In this document: positions 24,262 to 33,462 of the stretch, one piece after another
How positions within the stretch are numbered: position 1 is the first letter of the stretch
Layout of the letters: the number at the start of each line of letters is the position of its first letter
Assembly (NCBI GenBank): GCA_026874595.1
Contig: CM049309.1
Span: forward strand, 11,086,576 to 11,150,575
Reading direction: 5' to 3'
Source of the DNA: Sipunculus nudus
Lineage: Eukaryota; Annelida; Sipuncula; Golfingiida; Sipunculidae
Length of the DNA: 64,000 bases
Notes under the pieces: model-generated
What the model saw: only the letters and a program-made list of their open reading frames with translations
Database searches by the model: none
What the model was told of the DNA's origin: nothing
Position numbers and translations under genes: made by a program

Positions 24262-25309
24262 GCATAGCTAACACCATTACCCCATCGCAGGACATGGTAT
24301 TTCCACCTAGGGGGCATCTTGTGACACACGTTGAGGTAATTCCTTAAAATATCTGAGCGCGCCATGAGTCACATCTGCCCTCTGCCTTCCTCTTTTTCAC
24401 AAGATGAATAAAAAATGACAGGATTTCTGAACGTCAAATGTATCACGCCTGTATGTGGTTGGTAGACGACTGGCACTCCTGTTATATGCTAAGTATGTCA
24501 CGTGAAAGTACACATTCGAGGGCGCCAGTGCGGTCACACTTTTCCCAGAATTTGTATTACTAAAAATCTGTAAGAAAAAACCCCGCACACATGAAAGGTC
24601 GTCAACTCTAACATACATGACACTGCCATGTCCAAGTTTACTAAGAATGTAGTTATTTATGATCACACTTGAACCCAAGGACCGATTGATTTATGAATTA
24701 GTTGAAAATATCAGCGCTGAAGTGTTTTCATCCGCCTGTTCAGGCAAACTTTACGAAATCTACTTAACAAAACAAAAAAAAAAAAAACAAAAAAAAAACA
24801 CACACACACACACACAAATAAACTAGTGCATCGCTTACCCGGGGTTTCGGTCAGTTTAAACAGACCTACCTGCATATAAACTGCCGCGGAGTTTTTAAAT
24901 TTTCATTAGTACCCCGATGTAGCAGGGAGTAGAGGGCTGCTAAAATGACCTGCGTCCCTCCGTTTCTGTTTGTCGGCAGGCATTTTGCTATATCAATCAC
25001 AATGTCAAAAGCCTCTTAAGCTAAGAATGCCAAATTTTGAAGACATATTATCTTGTGACTGGTGAGTGTATGTATACTACATGTGCTGCCACCTATGTTA
25101 TCCTGCTTTCGGAGAGACACACTTTCTCAACAAGTGGTACTTGTATATATATTAATCGGAGTCACGTGTCTATTATTACATATCTCGGCAACGGCTGCAG
25201 CTACTACTGTTTTAAAACAGTGGATATTAAAAAATATTCGGTTTGTTTAGCATCCGATATTTTTTAACTCCGCCTGATTCGTTTTCAGCTGTGTTTGTAA
25301 TTGCAGTTC
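24257..25309. other. Unassigned, with A-rich/(AC)n tract
   Basis: Contains an A-rich then (CA)n stretch at about 24773-24817. No gene or protein similarity recognised. Confidence 0.35.
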
Positions 25310-25516
25310 TAGAACCAGGACCCGCAGGTGCGGTAGATATTGGGCCTGGATGATACCAGGATACAAAAATAATATGATAGGAAGCGAGTGCTACCGCCTT
25401 GTCACGCAGTTCCAAACCGAAATGGAACTATGCAGATTTACATACTTAGATTAAGAATTAGATAAGAGAGCATATAAAATGGAGGCTGTTACCTCCACCA
25501 AAAAAATCTTTAAAAA
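25310..25516 (+). mobile_element. SINE 3' half
   Basis: Matches the second half of the SINE at 21241: AGGACCC, ACCAGGATA, ATGGAACTATGCAGAT and the tail GGCTGTTACCTCC followed by an A-rich end. The tRNA-like head is missing. Confidence 0.65.
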
Positions 25517-25624
25517 AATGCTTTTCTAGACTGGTTTTCGGTATTAACATTATACATTCAACAATAAACATTTGAATGAGGACCTTTTATGTAACACTAC
25601 TACACAGCTAAGACGTGTACGTTT

Positions 25625-26160
25625 TAACGTAGAGCCATTTCGGCCCTCTGACAATAACGAGTCAGCGTACTGACTGTCCGAGTTTCGTTACATTATTGAG
25701 TGAAGAACGCATTTAAAGGCTCTATGAAGATACAAATACTTTCCTTACAACGTCTAATGACGCTGTCACTTGACCTAAATAAGACTTATCTTTATCTTAT
25801 TTAGTATACGTTCTTACAACATCTAACATGAGCGAGAAAAATTCCATTTTAACTCATAATATTAGTAAAATCACTCCGTATGTTTGTTGAATTTCTGACC
25901 GCATGCTTGGCTCGCACGGTTACTGCATGGACCTATATCCAACTTGTAGGCGATACAGGAAATGAATCGTTATCATAGAGACAGAGTTTCAGTTTGGGGT
26001 TTGAGTTCACATGTGTTCTCTTGTTTAAAGTCATTATTCGTAGCCTAATGTTAAACCATAGGCTGTTGAGCTCGATATGAATGCAACATGATGGTAGACG
26101 ACTGCGATGCGTTCCTGGATGTGGCTTGTATCACGACTCAAGTGAGGCTTACCAGCCCAG
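25625..26160 (+). repeat. Dispersed repeat, inverted copy of 52455-53005
   Basis: Shared landmarks in order are CGGCCCTCTGACA, GAACGCA, GAGCGAGAAAAATTC, GTATGTTTGTTG, CTTGTAGGCGATACAGG, CATAGAGAC and TTGTATCACGACTCAAG. The partner lies in reverse orientation 27 kb away. Roughly 75-80% identical by eye. No coding sequence recognised and the family is unknown. Confidence 0.75.
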
Positions 26161-27191
26161 TATAAATGCCTACTGCGTCGTGCTGTCACGGCTAGTTTTA
26201 ACGTGCATGATGGTTCTTGTGGACGGTGGTGACGTAATTGTTTTGATATGGGCATAACTCAAAAGTCCTGGGTTCCTGGTTCACATTCCATTCGGGCCGC
26301 ACCCCCCCCCCCCCCCAACCCACACACCCTAACTCAAATCCCCTGGTCAAGGTCTTCATCACTAGGGTTTGCCTTCTCTACCAAAGACTGGATGCATGGA
26401 AATGTAGAACGATAACCTTCTGTAGCCTAATATGTATATTATAATTGTTGTTGTTGGTAGTTATGCTACTTGAAACATTCAAAAACATGTAATTCAGAGA
26501 CTACAGCTCCTCGTTCTTCTGTCATCTGTGGAGTGAAGAATGAACTACAATTTAATAATGTGGAATCTGGCATCCGGGTCCATAACTTCGTGGAATATTT
26601 TGCATACATTCCTTGTTTTGAAAATTTCAAATGTTTTGTAGTGTTTGAGTGCTAAGTCTGCACAGACATACATACCAATAGGCATGCATACAAGCATTAG
26701 TACAGACATACAAAATTGCCACCCCCCCCCCACACACACAAACACAAACTTTCATCAAGGAGGAAACAAATACAAACACAGGTTTTTAAAATGTTGCCAT
26801 GGGTAAAAGTTATTACACTATGACCGTTATTTCCATTTCATGTCCAGGGAAAACTCTGACATTTTAGCAAACTGTGACCTTACTGCTGTTGTTATTTGTC
26901 TTAAGATTTAACTTTAGCTAAATTGAATTGTTGGAGTTCGCGCATCCAGCTGAATATTAAAAAAAAATACGTTCTCAAAGATCAACAAATTTTACCAGGT
27001 TCGTCAGCAGATTGAACACCAAATTACCAGTCCATCATTACTCATTTGAAATTATGGCTTTTGTTTGGATATTCTTTCAGAGGGATCCGATATCAATGAA
27101 ATTTCTGATTTGATTTCACAGGTGTTTCCAGGTCTAATTTAATTACCGTAAATATTCTAAAACGTTCCCTCTTATTGTAAACTAAGGTATC
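26161..27191. other. Unassigned, left flank of LTR element
   Basis: Includes a 15-base C run near 26302 and a C/A-rich run near 26722. No gene recognised. Confidence 0.35.
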
Positions 27192-27196
27192 ACATA
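27192..27196. repeat. Target-site duplication ACATA (left)
   Basis: ACATA directly precedes the 5' LTR and recurs directly after the 3' LTR at 37956-37960. Five bases is usual for Ty3/gypsy integrases. Confidence 0.9.
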
Positions 27197-28348
27197 TGTC
27201 ACCAGACAATAGGTGACAATATGTACGGTGTTTTGTATCATAGTTTAACGAAGTCTGTTCTCTATTGATATTGACGTGAAGCGTCATTCTAAAGCGTTGA
27301 CAGGTCTTGATTGTATATATATATTGTGTATTCTTGTATGGAATCCCATCGGCTATCAGCTGATTTATCCGTGTCACGCATCGTGTGTAATTATTACATT
27401 TGGTATGTGGGTCGCCAAGGTGACGCTAGCAGTCAAACCAGGTCACATATAACCTTATATGGGACACTTGAGCCATAAGCCAATCAGAGAACCGGATCGC
27501 CGTATTGTGACGACGATTGTGACGTCAGAGTTCAGGGAGAGACGCTGGAAGCTGCCTTCAGTTGGGTCTTGAAGCTTGAGGTGGCAGCACGCACGAACGG
27601 GAGTAGGAACATTGAAACGCCAGGAACGGCATAGAAGCAAGCTTCTACATGAGGCAAGGACCCAGCTCATGAGAACTCAGCCGTGCTGCCGACGGAGCTT
27701 CGTATTGGTGATAAAGTGAGAGAGCGCGCTCGTCACCTGCCGGCCTAGTTCAGCTTGACCTAGATACATAACCGCCGTAAGCCGTGAAACCGTTGCTACA
27801 AGAGCAAGGTCAAGGACTCTAAGCTCTGCGTAAACAAAGAGCGCTATTGCATTCAAGTGAACGTAAACCTACCCGGGTCGCTGACAAGCAAGATCAGTTG
27901 AAGATCGCTAAACTCAGAAAGACTAGATCTATATGGTGCTAACCATACGCTAGATTCTACACAAAACAGTAACCAGAGATCTCTGAAGGAACTGGACTTT
28001 ATGGTTTTTTTTTTATACAAACCATGGACTCAGTAAATATCCTGTAATTTTAATGTGAAGAACGGTCGTATTGACACATCAACGCACACACTCACATTTG
28101 TGTCTCTGTAAGTATTGTCTTGAATTATATTTGTGAATTTAACCTGATGTCTCATAGTTTCTATTGATCTGGGTGTATGATTGTCTGGTAATTTTAATAC
28201 ACGTCCTTAAAAGAACCTGGAAATGTCACCTGTAATGACCGGGATCTAATTTCTTGATTAATGAAATCAAGTGGCGAGCGTTAACCCATCCTATTGTTTT
28301 TATAGGATATATCCGTTGTGAAGTTTTCACGTTAAGTTAGGGGTGACA
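27197..28348 (+). repeat. 5' LTR
   Basis: 1152 bases, TGTCACC...GGGGTGACA, with TG/CA ends and a short inverted terminus TGTCACC/GGTGACA. It appears to match the 3' LTR except for one extra T in the T run at about 28004-28013 (10 versus 9). A CCAAT box (about 27478) and a CRE TGACGTCA (27520-27527) mark the likely U3 promoter region. Confidence 0.95.
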
Positions 28349-28353
28349 TTGTA

Positions 28354-28369
28354 TGGCGAGCGTGCCAGG
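28354..28369 (+). other. Primer-binding site candidate
   Basis: TGGCGAGCGTGCCAGG starts five bases after the LTR and begins with TGG, as needed to pair with a tRNA CCA end. The matching tRNA could not be assigned by eye. Confidence 0.45.
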
Positions 28370-28746
28370 ATATAATTAGCCTTAAAAAACTGGCTAATTA
28401 CAGTAAGTTTCAGAAGTTTTGAACTGAGAAAACAGTACTGAAACCAGACATTCATATACTCAAACTAGAGTTGATCTGAATTAATAATTGGAAATGACAC
28501 CAAACTGATGTTGTAGTGTATACTTGCACAATGAAATTACCCCACTGTTAGGAGTTAATATTTATTCAGTGAGAATATTACCTGAAGCACAACATTGTTT
28601 CAAGATCGGCATATACCTTGTAGATTTGGCTAGAACACATGCATGTTTTGTGAGAAATGCTAGTTCAGTGATACCTGGACATCATTATTGGGTTGATATA
28701 AACCCAGATTAGAGTGAAAATTTTTGATGTTGTTAGATACGCCCTG
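28370..28746 (+). other. Unduplicated leader of the retrotransposon
   Basis: This part of the 5' untranslated leader occurs only once, because the duplicated block begins at the GTAT at 28747. A 62-aa open frame at 28524 has no recognisable similarity. Confidence 0.6.
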
Positions 28747-29068
28747 GTATAATTTTTTCTACACTAGTTTGTGATTGGTCACGTGGTAGGGTCTCTTGAC
28801 AGGTAAGTTTACCCCTCCCGATTGGCATGGTAATCATAGGTGCATGGTGTTTATTGATATCTTGATATCCATCCGTCCATCCGTCTGACCCTTCGTCCGA
28901 CCTTCCGTCCGTCCGTCCGTATAAGTAGAATTTTGATGCGTAGACCTACCGTAGTGTTATTGTACGGATACCGCCGGTTCGTTAGGTTGGCTTTAACAGT
29001 ACGTATTTACGGATTTTTAAGAGCGGATATTACTAGATACTGGAATCTTACTAGGTTAGAGCGTTACC

Positions 29069-29455
29069 ATGGAAACGTTAGAGTCACTTGTTAGATGCGG
29101 ACAGGCCTTGGGGCTTAAGGACCAGGCTTTACAAGATTATGTTGAGGCTAGACGGCGTGCGGATGAGGAACGTGAGGAAAGAGCTAGGCAACGTGAAATA
29201 GAGAAGGAACAGCGGGAATTAGAGCGGGAATTAGAGCGTGAGCAGCGGGAATTAGAGCGCGAGCGAGAGGCTAGAGCCCACGAATTAGAGGTTCTAAGGT
29301 TAAAGTCTGACTCTGGGGTTAAAGAAGAGAGAAGTAGGGATGTATTCCCGAAAATCCAGCTTCCACCTTTTGATGAGGCTCACGATCAGCTAGATGCGTT
29401 TCTTGAGCGATTTGAACGATTAGCTGTATGTCAAGGCTGCGAGGTAAGGCGCTAG
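29069..29455 (+). CDS. Gag N-terminal part, unit 1
   Basis: 128 codons from an ATG in the context TTACCATGG. Residues about 28-85 are a highly charged, Glu/Arg-rich stretch that should form a coiled coil (ADEEREERARQREIEKEQ and repeats of RELERE). It is followed by the start of a Ty3-type Gag (PKIQLPPFDEAHDQLDAFLE, then RFERLA). The frame stops at 29455, 28 bases into the next frame, which continues the same Gag. The join lacks about 15 residues normally present, so a small deletion with frameshift is likelier than programmed frameshifting. The same break is in unit 2. Confidence 0.8.
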   Translation: METLESLVRCGQALGLKDQALQDYVEARRRADEEREERARQREIEKEQRELERELEREQRELEREREARAHELEVLRLKSDSGVKEERSRDVFPKIQLPPFDEAHDQLDAFLERFERLAVCQGCEVRR

Positions 29456-31989
29456 GGACTTACACACAGTTATCGGTTAGTGAGGCCATGGATTACGATA
29501 AGTTAAAGATAGCCTTGTTAAAGCGATACCAAATGACCGAAGAGGGTTATCGACACAAGTTTCGGACTTGTAGGCCTGAGCGAGGCGAAACGCCGAGTCA
29601 GTTTGCGGTGAGACTGAGTGGATACCTAGACCATTGGATAGGGATGGCAGGGGTCGGAGGTGACTACGACGGGGTAGTTAACCTGTTGATGTGTGAGCAG
29701 TTCGTAAACTGCTGTAGTAGGGATCTCTCTATGTTTTTGAAAGAGAGACGGTGTCGTGATTTTGATAGTATGGTAGACTTAGCCGAGAGTTATACGGAGG
29801 CTCACGGTGTACACAGCCTTACAGCAGGTCCTCGTTATGGCAATAATGTGCCGCGTCCAGCGCAACCGGTATCTCAGCCTAGAGAGAAGCGAGAGGTTGA
29901 GCGCAGTCCGGGCGGTCAGACATTTAAGCCATCAGGAGGCATCAGATGTTATTTATGTAATGAACTGGGACATAAGGCGCGGGAATGTAAGACTAGTGCC
30001 CGGTCGAGGCCTAGGTCTTCCCCTCAAGTAGGGCGTGCTGCTGGCGATCAGCAGAGGTATAGGACTAATTTTAGCCCCCCGTATAACCCAAAACAGAAAC
30101 CGGAGACTATGTCAATGGCAGTAGTCGAGGCGGAAATGGAGACAGTTGGTGCGGTGAAACCGGAAGTAGAGAGTCCGAGTCAGTCGTTAGGATTTGCTGC
30201 CCAGACAAAAGGCGGAATCTCGTTACCTGTGTGTGAAGGGCTGGTGAATGGTAAGTCAGCGAGGGTGCTGCGGGATTCGGGATGTTCCTCGGCAGGAATA
30301 CGTGAGTCGTACGTGGAGCCGAATCAGTTCACCGGACACCAGGTCGAGTGTAGGTTGTTCGACGGGTCTGTAAGACAATTTCCTACGGCTAGGATTAATG
30401 TGGACTGTGCGTACTTTGTCGGTACTATCGAGGCAATGGTGGTCGGGGATGCTGTATGTGATTTAGCGCTAGGTAACGTAGCGGGAGCGCGTGATCCGTA
30501 TGATCCGGACCCGACGTGGAAGTCTGAGCGGTCCTCAGGCATAGTGTGTGACGGTGTAGAGTCACAAAAGGAGGTGTCGTCCGCGGTGGAGACACGGAGC
30601 GCTGCACGAGAGAAACAGATACCGACGCGTAGCTTGAATGTTGCAAGCCCAGTTGCCGATGTGAGTCCGGCCAAATTTTTGAAGGCGCAGGAGGAGGATG
30701 GGTCTTTAGCGCCGTATTGGAGGCTAGCTAGAGAGGCTAGAAATGATAGTCCATTTAGAATTGAGGACGGATATTTAGTTCGGGTTGTGAGTGATAAACG
30801 GGGAGATCAAGATGGATCTCGAGTGGTGGTACCTCAGACGTTACGGTACGACGTAATGAGGATGGACAACGAAGCGGTTATGGCGGGCCATCAGGGCATA
30901 GACAAAACGCACGACCGCGTGAGAACTCAGTTTTTCTGGAAAGGGATGTATAATGACATTGCTGAGTTTTGCAAGTCCTGTCCCATTTGCCAGAAAACCA
31001 TACCGAAAGGCAAGGTGCCTGGAGCTACGTTAGGCCAGATGCCATTAATTGATGAGCCCTGGCGTAGAATTTCGATGGATCTGGTTGGGCCGATCCATCC
31101 AGCGTCTGAGAGAGGTCACAGGTATATTCTGACCGTTATGGATTATGCCACTAGATATCCGGAGGCTGTTGCTTTAAAGAACATAGATACAGTCTCTGTG
31201 GCGGATGCGCTAGTTGATATTTATGCGCGGTTAGGAGTGCCGTCAGAGGTGCTTACTGACATGGGAACACAATTTACGTCAGACCTCATGCGAGAAGTTA
31301 GCCGTGTTTTGTCTGTAAGACAGCTCACCACTACTCCTTACCATCCTATGTGCAACGGAATGGTGGAGAGATTCAATGGAACGTTAAAGTTAATGTTGAA
31401 ACGGATGTGCGAGGAAAGACCGCGAGATTGGGATCGGTACCTCAGCGCCGTGCTTTTTGCGTACCGAGAAGCGCCACATGAGAGCACAGGGTTCTCACCC
31501 TTTGAGTTGCTCTATGGTAGGATCGTTAGAGGACCGATGCGGATTCTAAGGGATCTGTGGACCAAGCGAGATACTAGCGTCGAGACTAAAACCACGTACC
31601 AATACGTCCTGGACCTACAAGACAAACTAAGCGACACATGCGCGTTAGCTAGAGAGGCGTTGAACAAATCAGCGAACAGACACAGACTGTTATATGATAG
31701 AGGTAAATGCACGCGCAGGTTTGAGGCCGGAGACGAAGTTTTGTTGTTACTCCCGACGGAGCGGAACAAATTAATGGTACAGTGGAAAGGCCCCTATACT
31801 ATTGTAAACAGGGTTGGGGACTTAGACTATCGGATTAAGATTGGCGATAAGGTTAAAACCTTCCACGTGAATATGCTGAAACGGTACCATGCTAGAAACG
31901 AGCCCCAGCATATTCTGGCAGCGGTAGCCAAGGGCGCACCTGATTCTATACATGATCCTGACGGTGTAGACGGGGAAACAGAGCACTGA
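29428..31989 (+). CDS. Gag-protease-integrase polyprotein, unit 1
   Basis: 853 codons, continuing Gag in a different frame. The initial Met is just the first ATG after the break and may not be a real start. Order: Gag capsid-like region (1-150), CCHC zinc knuckle CYLCNELGHKAREC (174-187), aspartic protease with DSG at 283-285, then integrase. The integrase has the HHCC finger (His488, His495, Cys518, Cys521) and a D,D35E core (Asp551, Asp611, Glu647), all intact, plus a GPY/F-type module (KGPYTIV). Integrase directly follows the protease linker, so no reverse transcriptase lies in the usual Ty3 place. Protease and integrase look usable if expressed. Confidence 0.92.
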   Translation: MSRLRGKALGTYTQLSVSEAMDYDKLKIALLKRYQMTEEGYRHKFRTCRPERGETPSQFAVRLSGYLDHWIGMAGVGGDYDGVVNLLMCEQFVNCCSRDLSMFLKERRCRDFDSMVDLAESYTEAHGVHSLTAGPRYGNNVPRPAQPVSQPREKREVERSPGGQTFKPSGGIRCYLCNELGHKARECKTSARSRPRSSPQVGRAAGDQQRYRTNFSPPYNPKQKPETMSMAVVEAEMETVGAVKPEVESPSQSLGFAAQTKGGISLPVCEGLVNGKSARVLRDSGCSSAGIRESYVEPNQFTGHQVECRLFDGSVRQFPTARINVDCAYFVGTIEAMVVGDAVCDLALGNVAGARDPYDPDPTWKSERSSGIVCDGVESQKEVSSAVETRSAAREKQIPTRSLNVASPVADVSPAKFLKAQEEDGSLAPYWRLAREARNDSPFRIEDGYLVRVVSDKRGDQDGSRVVVPQTLRYDVMRMDNEAVMAGHQGIDKTHDRVRTQFFWKGMYNDIAEFCKSCPICQKTIPKGKVPGATLGQMPLIDEPWRRISMDLVGPIHPASERGHRYILTVMDYATRYPEAVALKNIDTVSVADALVDIYARLGVPSEVLTDMGTQFTSDLMREVSRVLSVRQLTTTPYHPMCNGMVERFNGTLKLMLKRMCEERPRDWDRYLSAVLFAYREAPHESTGFSPFELLYGRIVRGPMRILRDLWTKRDTSVETKTTYQYVLDLQDKLSDTCALAREALNKSANRHRLLYDRGKCTRRFEAGDEVLLLLPTERNKLMVQWKGPYTIVNRVGDLDYRIKIGDKVKTFHVNMLKRYHARNEPQHILAAVAKGAPDSIHDPDGVDGETEH

Positions 31990-31991
31990 TA

Positions 31992-32587
31992 GACCTAAGA
32001 CAAAGAAGGCTTTGCGAGCATTCCTAGGTCTTACAGGGTACTATCGAAAATTCGTGCCAAACTATGCGGAAATAGCGGTGCCCTTGACTGATCTAACGCG
32101 TAAAGGTCAACCTAACAAACTAGACTGGAAACCCGTACACGAGAACGCGTACTGTTCTCTAAAGGCTAAACTGTCAGACCCTCCCATACTGAAGCTACCT
32201 GATTTCAGTAAACGATTTTATTTGAAATGTGATGCATCTGATGTGGGTATTGGCTGTATCCTGATGCAAAGACACGAGGGGATCATGCACCCAGTAGCTT
32301 ATGCCAGTCGTAAACTATTGCCCAGGGAGAGAAATTACTCCACCATCGAGAAAGAGTCATTAGCAATTGTATGGTCTGTACAGAAATTTGAGATGTACCT
32401 GGCTTGTAGACCGTTCACCATTCAGACCGACCACAAACCATTAAAGTGTATTAGCAAATCAAAATGTGCTAATAAGAGAGTAATGAGATGGGCACTGGTT
32501 CTACAAGAGTTTAGATTTGATATTGAAGCAGTGTCAGGTAAACTAAACCATGGACCTGATTTTCTTAGCAGACTGCCTGAGTGTTAG
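31992..32587 (+). CDS. RT connection and RNase H fragment, unit 1
   Basis: This frame lies +1 relative to the integrase frame. It opens at RPKTKKALRAFLGLTGYYRK, the segment that normally follows the RT thumb, and runs through an RNase H with its acidic residues in CDASD, IEKES, QTDHKPL and HGPDFLSR. It stops at 32587. Everything upstream in a normal RT, including the YxDD catalytic box, is absent; only a few bases separate it from the integrase stop. A deletion removed the RT core. The first ATG in frame is at 32012. Confidence 0.9.
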
Positions 32588-33075
32588 GATGTAATGAGCT
32601 ATAATGTTTAGCCAGTTAAGTCTAAACATGTACAGGATTTTGCCCTGTGTCATAGACCGTGGGCATGTACTAATGACAACTTGTTACATGACTTTTATGT
32701 ATTGCTATATGTAAATATGTTTAGCTGGACCCTGTGAGATAGAACGATACGATGTATAATTTTTTCTACACTAGTTTGTGATTGGTCACGTGGTAGGGTC
32801 TCTTGACAGGTAAGTTTACCCCTCCCGATTGGCATGGTAATCATAGGTGCATGGTGTTTATTGATATCTTGATATCCATCCGTCCATCCGTCTGACCCTT
32901 CGTCCGACCTTCCGTCCGTCCGTCCGTATAAGTAGAATTTTGATGCGTAGACCTACCGTAGTGTTATTGTACGGATACCGCCGGTTCGTTAGGTTGGCTT
33001 TAACAGTACGTATTTACGGATTTTTAAGAGCGGATATTACTAGATACTGGAATCTTACTAGGTTAGAGCGTTACC
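32588..33075 (+). other. Inter-unit spacer inside the retrotransposon
   Basis: The 3' untranslated end of unit 1 runs to 32753, where unit 2 starts with GTATAATTTTTT. The distal leader with the CCGT array then repeats. No LTR, polypurine tract or primer-binding site is present at the junction. Confidence 0.85.
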
Positions 33076-33462
33076 ATGGAAACGTTAGAGTCACTTGTTA
33101 GATGCGGACAGGCCTTGGGGCTTAAGGACCAGGCTTTACAAGATTATGTTGAGGCTAGACGGCGTGCGGATGAGGAACGTGAGGAAAGAGCTAGGCAACG
33201 TGAAATAGAGAAGGAACAGCGGGAATTAGAGCGGGAATTAGAGCGTGAGCAGCGGGAATTAGAGCGCGAGCGAGAGGCTAGAGCCCACGAATTAGAGGTT
33301 CTAAGGTTAAAGTCTGACTCTGGGGTTAAAGAAGAGAGAAGTAGGGATGTATTCCCGAAAATCCAGCTTCCACCTTTTGATGAGGCTCACGATCAGCTAG
33401 ATGCGTTTCTTGAGCGATTTGAACGATTAGCTGTATGTCAAGGCTGCGGGGTAAGGCGCTAG
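33076..33462 (+). CDS. Gag N-terminal part, unit 2
   Basis: Same as unit 1 except that codon 125 is GGG (Gly) instead of GAG (Glu). The same frame break follows, so the break predates the duplication. Confidence 0.8.
   Translation: METLESLVRCGQALGLKDQALQDYVEARRRADEEREERARQREIEKEQRELERELEREQRELEREREARAHELEVLRLKSDSGVKEERSRDVFPKIQLPPFDEAHDQLDAFLERFERLAVCQGCGVRR

Larger units (their letters stand above)
28747..32753 (+). repeat. Tandem gag-pol unit 1 (4007 bp)
   Basis: Direct head-to-tail repeat of 32754-36760 at an offset of exactly 4007. GTAT is shared at the left edge (28747), the junction (32754) and the right edge (36761). Only three differences were found: A29442/G33449, T30147/C34154 and G31203/T35210. 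The unit includes the distal leader with its CCGT repeats, Gag, protease, integrase and RNase H. Confidence 0.95.

Noticed and set aside
30324-30674. 116-aa minus-strand frame, with its twin at 34331
   Set aside because: Shadow of the Gag-protease-integrase frame.
32588-33075. A third, internal LTR between the two gag-pol units
   Set aside because: The sequence at the junction is leader DNA only; neither TGTCACC nor GGGGTGACA ends nor any LTR interior is present.
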